A stretch of DNA of 56,123 bases from an uncultured Saprospiraceae bacterium. Lineage in GTDB: Bacteria > Bacteroidota > Bacteroidia > Chitinophagales > Saprospiraceae. How positions within the stretch are numbered: position 1 is the stretch's first letter; each line of letters begins with the position of its first letter. This document shows, piece by piece, positions 56,041 through 56,123 of the stretch. Position numbers and translations under genes: made by a program. The stretch covers positions 1 through 56,123 of the forward strand of contig CALFWW010000036.1 of NCBI GenBank assembly GCA_937928575.1, read 5' to 3'. Under the pieces are notes generated by a model. The model saw nothing but the letters and a program-made list of their open reading frames with translations, searched no databases and had not been told where the DNA came from.

Positions 56041-56123
56041 TCAAGGAAAGGTTAAAGCTGTACAAATTTCGACCTTGCGGAGAAATCTATCTCAATATTT
56101 GCCAAGAATTAATAATTTTAGCT

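Overview
The window looks like chromosomal DNA of a free-living Bacteroidota bacterium, most likely of the Saprospiria type. It is AT-rich, start codons lack strong Shine-Dalgarno sequences, and several secreted proteins end in type IX secretion system (T9SS) sorting domains. It also has a PorP/SprF-family protein, HYR-module giant proteins, and the Bacteroidota order of the division and cell wall (dcw) cluster. The genus assignment is inference; there is no rRNA or tRNA gene here to check it.

Layout. 1-7000 is housekeeping: an esterase and miaE on the minus strand, then on the plus strand a diadenylate cyclase (c-di-AMP), a GNAT acetyltransferase, an M20 dipeptidase and trmD. 7501-28918 is the striking part, a 21-kb surface-protein locus on the plus strand. 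It encodes a 2480-aa HYR/cohesin/dockerin-like protein with a type A sorting domain, then a 3412-aa protein with seven cohesin-like and 23 HYR modules and a type B sorting domain. These are followed closely by a PorP/SprF-like outer membrane protein and an OmpA/PD40/SPOR envelope protein, and a strong terminator closes the run. 29253-35220 is a mixed stretch: a decayed glyoxalase-family gene, a cyclophilin, a secreted CotH-kinase protein, a DinB-like protein, an orphan gene, and an ABC-ATPase/TOPRIM-like pair that resembles anti-phage systems.

35224-51369 is the dcw operon on the minus strand, transcribed mraZ-rsmH-ftsL-ftsI-murE-mraY-murD-ftsW-murG-murC-ftsQ-ftsA-ftsZ. It makes the peptidoglycan precursor, exports and polymerises it, and builds the FtsZ ring. 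Three GTGGG boxes at exact 10-bp spacing lie just upstream of mraZ and look like its own operator; a terminator follows ftsZ. Two gaps inside the operon hold structured dispersed repeats. 51980-56123 has a polyprenol-phosphate sugar transferase, a secreted M43 metalloprotease with a T9SS tail, and a small membrane protein.

The best candidate for an undescribed system is the 7.5-28.9 kb locus. Its content suggests a T9SS-exported, surface-anchored scaffold whose cohesin-like modules could bind dockerin-like partners, with one candidate encoded by the adjacent gene. A second item of interest is a roughly 200-bp MITE-like element with about 55-bp terminal inverted repeats at 51604-51803, with a partial copy at 1-140.
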